Assembly: GCA_903970355.1 (NCBI GenBank) | Contig: CAJCIF010000221.1 | Coordinates: forward strand, 1-12,846 | Direction: 5' to 3' | DNA length: 12,846 nucleotides | Source: Actinomycetota bacterium | Lineage (GTDB): Bacteria > Cyanobacteriota > Vampirovibrionia > Obscuribacterales > Obscuribacteraceae | In this document: one piece after another, positions 6,050 to 12,846 of the stretch | Numbering within the stretch: the first letter of the stretch is position 1 | How the letters are laid out: the number at the start of each line of letters is the position of its first letter | Position numbers and translations under genes: made by a program | The notes under the pieces: model-generated | Told to the model about the DNA's origin: nothing | Database searches by the model: none | What the model saw: only the letters and a program-made list of their open reading frames with translations

Positions 6050-7543
6050 ATGCATCTAGATGTCGTATTGCTTTCTAGGCTGCAATTTGCACTTACTCTC
6101 ATGTTTCACTACATATTTCCACCGCTCACCATTGGGCTTGGAATATTCATGGTGATTGTGGAAGGCATCTGGTTTAAAACGCGAGATCCTTTCTACAAAT
6201 CGATGGCACTTTTCTGGACTCGATTATTCGCCGTGAATTTTGCCATTGGAGTTGCCACCGGTATTGTGATGGAATTCCAGTTCGGCACTAACTGGGCAAC
6301 ATATTCTCGTTTTGTGGGCGACGTATTTGGTTCTGCTCTAGCATCCGAAGCCATCTTTGCATTTTTTCTGGAGTCAGGATTTCTTGCCGTGCTTGTTTTC
6401 GGATGGGATCGAGTTTCTGCCCGCATGCACTTTTTTGCCACATGCATGGTGTCATTAGGATCGATATTTTCATCCATATGGATCACAATTGCTAACTCAT
6501 GGCAGCAAACTCCCGCTGGCTACCATCTTGTCAAAACCGCTTTGGGATTCACCAGAGCAGAAATAACTGATTTCTGGGCCATGGTTTTCAATCCATCAAG
6601 CGTGCATCGCCTCGTACACGTTTGGTTAGGTGCAGCAATATTAGGTGCTTTCTTTGTGCTCAGCATCTCTTCGTTTTATATTCTCAAAGAAAAACACCTG
6701 CTTTTTGCAAAAGCAACAGTTCGCATCGCACTAATATATGCAGCCGTTTCATCTTGTTTGATGCTTGTCTCAGGTCACTTTCAAGCTGATGCAGTTTCCG
6801 TGAATCAGCCCGCGAAATTGGCAGCTTTTGAAGGGCATTTTAAAACAGGAACGTCGGGTACCGAAATGTATTTGTTCGGTTATCCGGATGTGAAGAACGA
6901 AGTCGTTTACGGCGTTGCTTTGCCAGGGATGTTGAGCTATCTCGTCCATGGAAACTTTTCCACACCCGTTACCGGACTGGATAAATTTCCTCCTGAGGAT
7001 AGACCGCCCATTCAAATTCCTTTCCAGTCTTATCATTTGATGGTGGCGCTCGGTATGTTTTTCATAGCTTCCTCGTTGCTCGGTTTATTTCTCTTATGGC
7101 GTGGGATTTTGTTTGAACAACGTTGGCTTTTGTGGATTTATGTTTTTGCCGTTTTGGGCGCTTATGCAGCTAATCAGTCCGGCTGGGTATCTGCTGAAGT
7201 AGGGCGGCAACCATGGGTCGTTTACGGTTTACTCCGAACGCATGATGCAGTATCACGGACGGTGCAAGCCGATCACGTAATTTTTTCCATGGCTTTGTTT
7301 GCAGTTGTCTATAGCTTTCTCTTCGTTGTCTGGGTGCAAGTAATGGATAGCAAAATTCGACTCGGACCGCCGACGATTAAGGAAGTAGTTAAAGAGCACC
7401 CTGTTCCAGACGATGCCAAAGACATTTTGGCTGCAGTTGGCTCGCTCATGAAGCGTGGTCCTTCTTCTTTAGACCAGTTATGGCGGAATCCTCCTCCCGG
7501 TTCGGCCGGCATTGCGGATTCAAGCGAAAAGGAGGAATTTTAA
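6050..7543 (+). CDS. cydA: Cytochrome bd-type quinol oxidase subunit I
   Basis: A 497-residue polytopic membrane protein, the haem-bearing and quinol-oxidising subunit of cytochrome bd, which reduces oxygen to water using quinol without pumping protons. Numbering from 6050: His20 (MFHYIFPP) for haem b595, the FGTNW motif (78-82), Glu100 and Glu108 in [16 protein letters not shown], His190 (HRLVHVW) and Met414 (VIFSMAL) as likely haem b558 ligands, and GRQPW (385-389). The loop after the sixth helix is short: [20 protein letters not shown] leads straight into the next helix, so this is the short Q-loop type and not the long E. coli type. The C-terminus carries an extra hydrophilic tail of about 55 residues (from RLGPP to EKEEF). 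Its TAA is directly followed by the cydB ATG. Full length and intact. Confidence 0.95.
   Translation: MHLDVVLLSRLQFALTLMFHYIFPPLTIGLGIFMVIVEGIWFKTRDPFYKSMALFWTRLFAVNFAIGVATGIVMEFQFGTNWATYSRFVGDVFGSALASEAIFAFFLESGFLAVLVFGWDRVSARMHFFATCMVSLGSIFSSIWITIANSWQQTPAGYHLVKTALGFTRAEITDFWAMVFNPSSVHRLVHVWLGAAILGAFFVLSISSFYILKEKHLLFAKATVRIALIYAAVSSCLMLVSGHFQADAVSVNQPAKLAAFEGHFKTGTSGTEMYLFGYPDVKNEVVYGVALPGMLSYLVHGNFSTPVTGLDKFPPEDRPPIQIPFQSYHLMVALGMFFIASSLLGLFLLWRGILFEQRWLLWIYVFAVLGAYAANQSGWVSAEVGRQPWVVYGLLRTHDAVSRTVQADHVIFSMALFAVVYSFLFVVWVQVMDSKIRLGPPTIKEVVKEHPVPDDAKDILAAVGSLMKRGPSSLDQLWRNPPPGSAGIADSSEKEEF
7529..7535 (+). promoter_or_regulatory. Strong ribosome binding site of cydB
   Basis: AAGGAGG, near-perfect anti-16S match, lies inside the last cydA codons and 8 bases before the cydB ATG. 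It indicates coupled translation of the two subunits. Confidence 0.8.
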
Positions 7544-8566
7544 ATGCACTCGCCATTGAACTTTATATGGTTCATGCTCCTTGGTGTCTTATTGACGGGC
7601 TATGGAGTATTGGATGGATTCGATCTTGGTGTGGGCATACTTCATTTGTTTGCCCGCGGTGACGACGAGCGACGAGTTTTTCTCAATTCAATTGGACCAA
7701 TCTGGGACGGCAACGAGGTCTGGCTAGTTACCTTCGCTGGCGCGCTCTTCGCCTCATTTCCGACCGTTTACGCCGCAGCCTACTCGGGATTTTATCTCCT
7801 CTTTATGGTTGCTCTTTTTGGCTTGATTTTCCGTGCTGTTTCGATCGAGTTTCGCAGCAAACAGACCCACCAAATATGGCGAACATTTTGGGATGTCTGT
7901 TTCTTTTTATCGAGCGTAACCGTGACGTTCCTTTTTGGAGTGGTAGTTGGCAATTTGTTCTTGGGTGTGCCGCTCGACAGCAACCAGGAATTTGTCGGCA
8001 AACTGAGCCTTCTCTTTCGCCCCTATGCAGTTTTGGTTGGACTATTTGCTATTGCTGCGGCCGCAATGCACGGATCAATTTTTCTATATCTCAAAACTGA
8101 AGGTGCCCTGCAAGAGAAAATTCACAAGTGGATCTGGACGAGCTTCGGAATATTTCTTGTCTTTTATATGTTCACAACGGTAGTGACGCTCGTGACAATA
8201 CCAAGGGCTGTGGCAAATCTGGAACACTGGCCGTTTCTCTGGAGCATCGTTGTGTTGAACATATTGGCAATTGCCAATATTCCTCGGGCTCTCCACTTGA
8301 ATAGACCGGGATACGCTTTTCTTTCTTCCGTAGCGACACTATCAGCACTGGCAGCTCTTCTTGGCGTCGCTCTCTTTCCGAACATGCTCTATTCAAATTT
8401 GGATCCAGCCAACAGTCTGACCATTTATAATGCAGCTTCCTCGGAAAAAACTCTTGGAATTATGTTTGTCATAGCCCTCCTTGGCATGCCTTTTGTAATT
8501 AGCTATACAGCTGTTGTCTACTGGGTTTTCCGCGGTAAGGTTCAGCTCGGTAAATTCAGCTATTGA
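7544..8566 (+). CDS. cydB: Cytochrome bd-type quinol oxidase subunit II
   Basis: A 340-residue membrane protein pairing with CydA in cytochrome bd. It has the expected series of eight to nine membrane helices, the N-terminal GYGVLDGFDLGVGIL motif (19-33), and the conserved NSIGPIWDGNEVWLV (48-62) that marks CydB in both the bd and cyanide-insensitive branches. Length is normal. It begins on the base after the cydA stop and ends 29 bases before the start of the next gene. I found no CydX-like small subunit gene downstream, where it often sits in proteobacteria. No cydC or cydD assembly genes lie in the window. Confidence 0.95.
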   Translation: MHSPLNFIWFMLLGVLLTGYGVLDGFDLGVGILHLFARGDDERRVFLNSIGPIWDGNEVWLVTFAGALFASFPTVYAAAYSGFYLLFMVALFGLIFRAVSIEFRSKQTHQIWRTFWDVCFFLSSVTVTFLFGVVVGNLFLGVPLDSNQEFVGKLSLLFRPYAVLVGLFAIAAAAMHGSIFLYLKTEGALQEKIHKWIWTSFGIFLVFYMFTTVVTLVTIPRAVANLEHWPFLWSIVVLNILAIANIPRALHLNRPGYAFLSSVATLSALAALLGVALFPNMLYSNLDPANSLTIYNAASSEKTLGIMFVIALLGMPFVISYTAVVYWVFRGKVQLGKFSY

Positions 8567-8583
8567 ATTTTGATTCTCAATCT

Positions 8584-8588
8584 AGGAG
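8584..8588 (+). promoter_or_regulatory. Ribosome binding site deciding the hydrolase start
   Basis: AGGAG lies 7 bases before the ATG at 8596. It argues against an upstream in-frame TTG at 8563 that would overlap the cydB stop. Confidence 0.7.
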
Positions 8589-8595
8589 TACGTTC

Positions 8596-9291
8596 ATGGG
8601 CGAAATGATCCAAATAGAAGCAAGTGCTGGTGGCGGAAAATTTTCCGCATATTTAGCAAAACCAGAAAATGGTTCCGGCCCTGGACTTCTCCTCGTGCAA
8701 GAAATATTCGGCGTGAATTCACACATTAAGGAAGTTGCCGATCTGTATGCAAGCGATGGTTTCGTTGTCTTGGCACCGGATGTTTTCTGGCGCGCCGAGC
8801 CTATGCTAGACCTGGGCTACAATGCCGAAGGCATCCAGAAGGGCTTGAGCGCTGTCGGAAAGCTTGACGACAAACTCCTGATGTCTGATTTAGCCGACAC
8901 AATTAAAAAGCTTAGATCTCTCAGCTCTTCTCCCAAAATTGGTGTATGTGGATATTGCTTCGGAGGCTACATCGCATATCGCGTTGCCGCGGCACAACTC
9001 GTTGATGCCTCTGTAAGCTATTACGGGGGACGCATAGAGGGCTCACTCGACTTAGCCAAAAATGTTCAGTGCCCAATGATTATGCATTTTGCCGGCAACG
9101 ACGATCATATTCCGCTATCCACAGTTATCGCAATTCGTGATGCGTTTGCGAAATCGCCTCAAGTTCAAATACTTGTCTACAACGATGTGGATCACGGATT
9201 TAATTGCGATCAACGAGCATCATACAACCGAGAAGCAGCCATGCTGGCTTATGCACGCAGCTCTGCCTTTTTACACAAGAATTTGAACTGA
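8596..9291 (+). CDS. Dienelactone hydrolase family protein
   Basis: A 231-residue alpha/beta hydrolase of the dienelactone hydrolase (DLH) family, cytoplasmic, with no signal peptide. The catalytic set is complete and at nearly the same positions as in Pseudomonas DLH (Glu36, Cys123, Asp171, His202). Here it is Glu36 (LVQEIFG), nucleophile Cys121 in GYCFGG (119-124), Asp170 in AGNDDHIP and His200 in DVDHGF. Classical DLH opens dienelactone to maleylacetate in chlorocatechol breakdown, but no other gene of that pathway is present, so the true substrate is unknown; many relatives are general esterases. It lies 29 bases after cydB and 18 before the next gene, so it is probably in the cyd operon. 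Sure of the family, not of the substrate. Confidence 0.9.
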   Translation: MGEMIQIEASAGGGKFSAYLAKPENGSGPGLLLVQEIFGVNSHIKEVADLYASDGFVVLAPDVFWRAEPMLDLGYNAEGIQKGLSAVGKLDDKLLMSDLADTIKKLRSLSSSPKIGVCGYCFGGYIAYRVAAAQLVDASVSYYGGRIEGSLDLAKNVQCPMIMHFAGNDDHIPLSTVIAIRDAFAKSPQVQILVYNDVDHGFNCDQRASYNREAAMLAYARSSAFLHKNLN

Positions 9292-9309
9292 TAGGCAAGG
9301 AACATCTAG

Positions 9310-10134
9310 ATGAAAATAACAATTTTGGGTTCCGGTACTTGTGGATCCCAATTACCAGGCGTGACCAACAGATTTCCGCCCGCTTTTTTGGTGGAGTGGG
9401 ATGGAGAGAAACTACTGTTCGATTGCAGCGAAGGCGTTCGTTTTCGGCTAGAAAAGGCCGGATACTACTATGCCGATTTGCACCACGTCGCTATTTCGCA
9501 TTGTCATCCCGATCACAATGCACTTGTACATTATGTCCAGTCCGTATGCTGCTGGAATGGCTGGGCCGGTCCGCCTAATCCCGAAATCAACATTTACACC
9601 ACAAATCAGATAGTGGATGAATTCCCAACGATCTGGAAGTTCTTCACACCAGATGATCCCGATCGGTCGCGACACAATTGGCCAAAACTGAAGTTTCATG
9701 CAATGCCTGATGCTAATCCGTCGATCAAAATCGGCAGCGGTACGCTTACTGCCGTTAAGGTTTACCACGGCTTCGGCAAGACGGATGCTATTTCGTTTCG
9801 TTTGGAAACTCCGGATGGAGTGTTTGCCTATTCCGGCGATACCGGTGAATGTAGTGGCATTCGTGAAATATGCCGTGACGCTGATGTCTTCATCTGCGAA
9901 GCATCTGCCCGCATCGGCGATCTCAAAAATCCGGTTAACTATGGGCACCTTCACCCCAAAATTGTGGGTGAAATCGCCAAAGAAGCGAATGTAAAGAAAG
10001 TCATTTTCTTCCACTACACCGGACTGGATTCAGATGAGGCAATGATCGCTGATTGCCGATCGTCCGGATACGACGGCGAGCTGATTTGTGGCAAGGATTT
10101 CGAAGTGCACGAACTTAGTGCAAATCTAGTGTAG
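9310..10134 (+). CDS. RNase Z-like metallo-beta-lactamase-fold hydrolase
   Basis: A 274-residue cytoplasmic protein of the metallo-beta-lactamase fold. The N-terminus MKITILGSGT and a core like RNase Z/ElaC relatives are followed by the zinc motif HCHPDH (64-69), then HGF (153-155), GDTG (177-180, bridging Asp177), GHLHP (212-216) and FFHYTG (234-239). All metal ligands expected for a binuclear site appear present. It lacks an obvious long flexible arm used by true RNase Z for tRNA binding, so tRNA 3' processing is unlikely and a small-molecule or phosphodiester substrate is more probable. AGGA lies 8 bases before the ATG. It is probably the last gene of the cydAB-hydrolase run. Its TAG stop lies inside a repeat element starting at 10131. 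Confidence 0.88.
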   Translation: MKITILGSGTCGSQLPGVTNRFPPAFLVEWDGEKLLFDCSEGVRFRLEKAGYYYADLHHVAISHCHPDHNALVHYVQSVCCWNGWAGPPNPEINIYTTNQIVDEFPTIWKFFTPDDPDRSRHNWPKLKFHAMPDANPSIKIGSGTLTAVKVYHGFGKTDAISFRLETPDGVFAYSGDTGECSGIREICRDADVFICEASARIGDLKNPVNYGHLHPKIVGEIAKEANVKKVIFFHYTGLDSDEAMIADCRSSGYDGELICGKDFEVHELSANLV

Positions 10135-10163
10135 GGGCGGCGTAGGGGCGGCTTTAGCCGCCC
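10131..10163. repeat. GC-rich palindromic repeat with 11-base tandem duplication
   Basis: GTAGGGGCGGC occurs twice in tandem (10131-10141 and 10142-10152). The second copy runs into a perfect hairpin with 8-base arms GGGCGGCT (10146-10153) and AGCCGCCC (10156-10163). The TAG in the first copy is the stop codon of the metallo-hydrolase. GTAGGGGC is the reverse complement of GCCCCTAC at 4139-4146. No T run follows, so it is not a typical terminator, though it may act at the operon end. Confidence 0.6.
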
Positions 10164-10198
10164 GCTCGGACACTCTTAGCATCAAGATCAACATCAAC

Positions 10199-10207
10199 TG
10201 CTATAAC
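10199..10207 (+). promoter_or_regulatory. Candidate extended -10 promoter
   Basis: TGC followed by TATAAC makes an extended -10 element. A start near 10214 would give a leader of about 33 bases before the TTG at 10247. No matching -35 at normal spacing, which is common for extended -10 promoters. Confidence 0.35.
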
Positions 10208-10246
10208 GTAAGAAAGAGACCAAACGTTTGCTAAACAGAAAATCAA

Positions 10247-11014
10247 TTGAAAAAGTTGTTTATAGCCGCAAGTATATGCATCACTTTCCTGATGGGACAG
10301 CACTGCTATGCGGAAGAAACGACAAAAGCCGGTTGGTTTTTGTTCAACCACCGTGCCCTCGGTGAAGTAAAGGCTATTGTTTCTGATAACGCCGTTAAGG
10401 TCTATTTACTCAACAATGGCACTGAATTAGTGGCGAAAGCACCCGATTGGCACGTGGTTATATCGCGTCCAGCCGCAAAAATCGGTATGGAATATTCCCT
10501 GAAAAAATGGAAAACAAAGAGCATAGGAATGTTAGATGGAAAGCCACCTGCGGTTCTTCAATACGACAAGAAAACCACGACCGAAAATCCTTATGGTGTT
10601 CCGGTCACAGTTCTCAAAGGCTATGCTAGGGTCACTGAAACGAAAGCGAATTATGTTGTCCTAAAAAGTAAAACGCCTACCGAGGTAAATGCCATTCTGA
10701 TTAGGCTGTTTCGACTACCCCAAGTAGATGGGCTGCCACTTGCGTACAATGAATCTTCCGGCGAATCTTATATGAAGGGTGAGACGTTATGGCTTAATTC
10801 TCAAAGAGCACTAAATGCATCCAGAAGAAGTATTCGTGTACTAGTCCTCAATGGGATAAAGACTATAAAAGTATCGCCGCACGAGTTCGATTACCCGAAA
10901 GGGCTCAAGATGACTAATGACGAGCGCGATATTTTGATAACGACTGGCAAAAGCGAAATGATGAACGCTCTCACCAATTTCGGTATGAACGACGCCTTGC
11001 CTAAAGACAAGTAA
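10247..11014 (+). CDS. Secreted protein of unknown function (TTG start)
   Basis: A 255-residue exported protein I cannot assign to a family. Reading TTG 10247 as the start gives MKKLF, a hydrophobic stretch (residues 5-16) and a clean signal peptidase I site after CYA (residues 20-22). No ATG lies early enough to keep the signal peptide, so the rare start is well supported, although the ribosome site is weak. The mature part looks beta-rich, with alternating strands around residues 40-75, 95-110 and 120-150, a central NPYGVPVTVLKGYARV segment and a helical basic C-terminus ending DALPKDK. No catalytic motif, lipobox or repeat is visible. It follows the palindromic element and has a possible extended -10, so it is probably transcribed alone. 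It converges on the citrate synthase gene with no gap. Confidence 0.78.
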   Translation: MKKLFIAASICITFLMGQHCYAEETTKAGWFLFNHRALGEVKAIVSDNAVKVYLLNNGTELVAKAPDWHVVISRPAAKIGMEYSLKKWKTKSIGMLDGKPPAVLQYDKKTTTENPYGVPVTVLKGYARVTETKANYVVLKSKTPTEVNAILIRLFRLPQVDGLPLAYNESSGESYMKGETLWLNSQRALNASRRSIRVLVLNGIKTIKVSPHEFDYPKGLKMTNDERDILITTGKSEMMNALTNFGMNDALPKDK

Positions 11015-12157
11015 CTACGACTTAGCCACTAATCTTTCGCCGACATATCTTGATGCCGGGCGAATCAACTTGCCGGTTTTGCGTTGTTCAACGATGTGAG
11101 CACACCAACCAGCAACACGTCCAACAGCAAATGTTGGTGTAAACGTCTTTCTCGGCAAACCAAGAGCATCGAGAAGTACTGCTGTATAGAATTCAACATT
11201 GGCGCGCAGTTTGCGTTCCGGATAATGTTCAGCAAGAACTTGTTCAGCAACAGTTTCAATCGTTCTGGCAAATTTCAAGCGAGATTCTTTGACGCCTGCT
11301 TTTTCCAATAAGCGCACCGCTTTTTCGAAAACGGCAGCGCGCGGATCGCGAACACGATAAACACGGTGTCCCATTCCCATAATACGGCGATGGCTCTTCA
11401 TTTCATTTTCCAACCACTTGCGTGCGTTGCTCTCTTCGCCGATGCCATCAAACATCTCCAGTACTGGTCCAGGTGCACCACCGTGCAAGGGTCCTTTTAA
11501 GGCGCCAATTGCAGCAACAACTGATGAAACGTTATCGGAACCGGTTGATGCCACTACTCTTGCTGAGAATGTAGATGCATTCATACCGTGATCGGAAACA
11601 GTGACGAGATAAGTATTCAAGGCGGTTGCTTCGCTGGGAGACGCAGTCTCTCCGGTTAGCATGCGCAGATAATCTGTAGCATGGGAAAGATCCGGATCCG
11701 GCTTTATAGGTGTATGACCTGCTTGAAGACGAGCCCAAGATGAAGCTGCAACGGACATGGCAGCGGTAATATATGTCAATTCTTCTGTGCCATCAGATGT
11801 GGTGCCAATCAATTGGCTCATTGCGGCTCTCAAATAATCCATGCCGTCCTGAAAGTGGCGTTGAATTTTGAATGCTTGAATATCTTGAAAAGCTTTGACG
11901 CGTGCTGCACCAAATTCAGCTTTTATAGCGGTGCTTTCTTTCTTGGAAGGAAATTTGCCTGTCCAGAGGAGCCAGCAGATATCTTCAAAACTTCTATCGA
12001 ACGCTATATCTTCGATATTGTAACCACCAACGATGAGGATGCCGTTTTCGCCATCGACATCAGATAAAAGAGTTTCGGCAACGGTTACACCTTCCAAACC
12101 GGCTGCATAGTTGCAAGAATTTCCCATTGTTTGTCCAACCTCAAATAGATGATTCAT
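11015..12157 (-). CDS. gltA: Citrate synthase (2-methylcitrate synthase possible)
   Basis: A 380-residue type I citrate synthase of the short form, which condenses acetyl-CoA with oxaloacetate to open the TCA cycle. Seen in order: GLEGVTVAETLLSDVDGE (20-37), DHGMNASTF with His190, GPLHGGAP with His225, the active-site GMGHRVYRVRDPRA (261-274) with His264 and Arg268, FTPTFAVGRVAGWCAHIVEQ (339-358) and the C-terminal IRPASRYVG (365-373). The usual catalytic Asp in NVDFY is Glu322 here (ANVEFY). Methylcitrate synthases share this layout and no prpB, prpC or prpD neighbour decides the matter, so the substrate is inferred. The ATG at 12157 has only a weak GAG nearby; an in-frame ATG at 12127 (MGNSCNY) has GGA 7 bases upstream and is a fair alternative. 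The short form lacks the NADH-binding N-terminal domain of E. coli GltA. Confidence 0.92.
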   Translation of the reverse strand: MNHLFEVGQTMGNSCNYAAGLEGVTVAETLLSDVDGENGILIVGGYNIEDIAFDRSFEDICWLLWTGKFPSKKESTAIKAEFGAARVKAFQDIQAFKIQRHFQDGMDYLRAAMSQLIGTTSDGTEELTYITAAMSVAASSWARLQAGHTPIKPDPDLSHATDYLRMLTGETASPSEATALNTYLVTVSDHGMNASTFSARVVASTGSDNVSSVVAAIGALKGPLHGGAPGPVLEMFDGIGEESNARKWLENEMKSHRRIMGMGHRVYRVRDPRAAVFEKAVRLLEKAGVKESRLKFARTIETVAEQVLAEHYPERKLRANVEFYTAVLLDALGLPRKTFTPTFAVGRVAGWCAHIVEQRKTGKLIRPASRYVGERLVAKS

Positions 12158-12259
12158 TTCTCACTTTACCAACAAATGAAAGAAGTTAAGCGCCCGAAAA
12201 CCCTGCATACGGATAAATTCAGATGTCAAGACAACGAAACTCGTAAAATTTGAAGCCTT
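12158..12259. promoter_or_regulatory. Divergent spacer between citrate synthase and DUF389 genes
   Basis: About 100 bases must carry start signals for both genes. A TAAAAT at 12244-12249 faces the DUF389 gene but lies only 10 bases before its first ATG and has no -35 partner. No clear operator or repeat is visible. Confidence 0.25.
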
Positions 12260-12846
12260 ATGGTTAAGAGTGAATCCGTTATTTCCAGTGGCGATATGCC
12301 AAGTAAATCCGAGTTGCATGCCCGCATGGAGCAACTTGGAAAACCAACGCAGGAATTTTTCGTGCTGCTTGCTGCAGCAACCCTCATTGCCGATTTAGGA
12401 TTATTTGAAAATAGCGCTACTGTAATTATTGGTGCAATGTTGATTGCGCCACTCATGCGTCCACTAATGGCCCTGGCATATGGCAGTCTGATCGCTGACA
12501 GCGGCTTGCTCAAGAGATCGATCAACACATTGGTGTCCGGGATATTGCTTGTGATATTTCTTGGCTATTTTGTCGCAATAGCACTCCACTCAATTGATTT
12601 AACAAGCGAAATGCTTGCTAGAACCCGTCCTACTCTATTAGACCTCGCTGTTGCCTGCGTAGCCGGTGCTACAGGAGCTTATTGCCAAACGAAGCAAGAT
12701 CTATCCGCATCATTGGCAGGTGTGGCTATATCAGTAGCACTTGTGCCACCACTTAGTCTGGTGGGTGTAGGGATGGCGGCAGCATCTTTTGAAGTGGCTC
12801 GTGGAGCGGGGCTTTTGTTCCTAACTAATTTTGTCGGTATAACTGG
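12260..12846 (+). CDS. DUF389 membrane protein (5' part, cut by window end)
   Basis: The frame is open from an ATG at 12260 to the window end, 195 codons, with an in-frame TGA just upstream at 12251-12253. The protein matches DUF389: a short hydrophilic N-terminus, then VLLAAATLIADLGLFENSAT and the hallmark VIIGAMLIAPLMRPLM (55-70). Further helices follow (about 90-110 and 125-142), then DLSASLAGVAISVALVPPLSLVGVG (147-171), the second family hallmark. DUF389 proteins are multi-pass inner-membrane proteins of unknown function, sometimes annotated as TIGR00341. About 200-300 residues are probably missing to the right. ATG 12296 (MPSKSEL) is an alternative start; neither ATG has a strong ribosome site. 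Transcribed away from citrate synthase. Confidence 0.88.
   Translation, partial: MVKSESVISSGDMPSKSELHARMEQLGKPTQEFFVLLAAATLIADLGLFENSATVIIGAMLIAPLMRPLMALAYGSLIADSGLLKRSINTLVSGILLVIFLGYFVAIALHSIDLTSEMLARTRPTLLDLAVACVAGATGAYCQTKQDLSASLAGVAISVALVPPLSLVGVGMAAASFEVARGAGLLFLTNFVGIT

Noticed and set aside
8563..8595. TTG start of the DLH-family protein overlapping the cydB stop
   Set aside because: It has no ribosome site, and the family motif Glu36 falls at the standard position only from ATG 8596.
9448..10014. Long minus-strand open frame of 188 codons
   Set aside because: It lies wholly inside the metallo-hydrolase gene, whose zinc motifs are clear on the other strand; its translation has no recognisable features.
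9310..10134. True tRNA-processing RNase Z
   Set aside because: The fold and metal motif fit, but no long flexible arm for tRNA binding is visible.
1..12846. CRISPR array, transposase, toxin-antitoxin pair, prophage, rRNA or tRNA
   Set aside because: No regularly spaced repeat series, mobile-element protein or recognisable RNA gene was seen on either strand when reading by eye.

Overview
The window reads as a chromosomal segment of a free-living Gram-negative-type bacterium of moderate GC. Supporting signs are Sec signal peptides on several small secreted proteins, a cytochrome bd oxidase, a TCA-cycle enzyme and mainly Shine-Dalgarno starts. There is no transposase, integrase, CRISPR array, phage gene, rRNA or tRNA that I can see. 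TPR and unknown secreted proteins mixed with metabolic genes would suit lineages such as non-photosynthetic cyanobacterial relatives (Vampirovibrionia/Obscuribacterales). That is a guess; no marker gene here fixes the taxon.

Left part (1-4213): a secreted helical protein of unknown function (+) converges on a three-gene minus-strand unit. In transcription order that unit encodes a DUF3592-type two-helix membrane protein, a one-helix membrane protein of unknown family, and a soluble 433-residue protein. The C-terminal third of the soluble protein looks like a diadenylate cyclase (DisA_N) fold with both catalytic motifs altered (DGL for DGA, RHQ for RHR). It is therefore more likely a nucleotide-sensing relative (DACNV-like) than a cyclase. 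A consensus -10 box lies just upstream of this unit. Divergent from it is a secreted TPR protein, followed by a convergent intergenic spacer holding a perfect palindrome and two dyad repeats 39 bases apart.

Middle part (4214-10134): an LhgO-type L-2-hydroxyglutarate oxidase/dehydrogenase (-). Next on the minus strand are two tiny membrane-protein genes, a 49-residue lmo0937-family protein and an unlisted 31-residue single-helix peptide. They are divergent from a plus-strand run of cydA, cydB, a dienelactone-hydrolase-family protein and an RNase Z-like metallo-beta-lactamase-fold hydrolase. The short gaps and good ribosome sites make this run look like one operon joining a respiratory quinol oxidase to two hydrolases.

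Right part (10135-12846): a GC-rich palindromic element that also supplies the stop codon of the hydrolase gene, a secreted protein of unknown function with a TTG start, citrate synthase (-) with Glu where the catalytic Asp is usual, and the first 195 codons of a DUF389 membrane protein that runs off the window.

The strongest candidates for something undescribed are the DisA-like sensor with its two membrane partners, the 31-residue peptide next to cydAB, and the family of short intergenic palindromes sharing GTAGGGGC ends.
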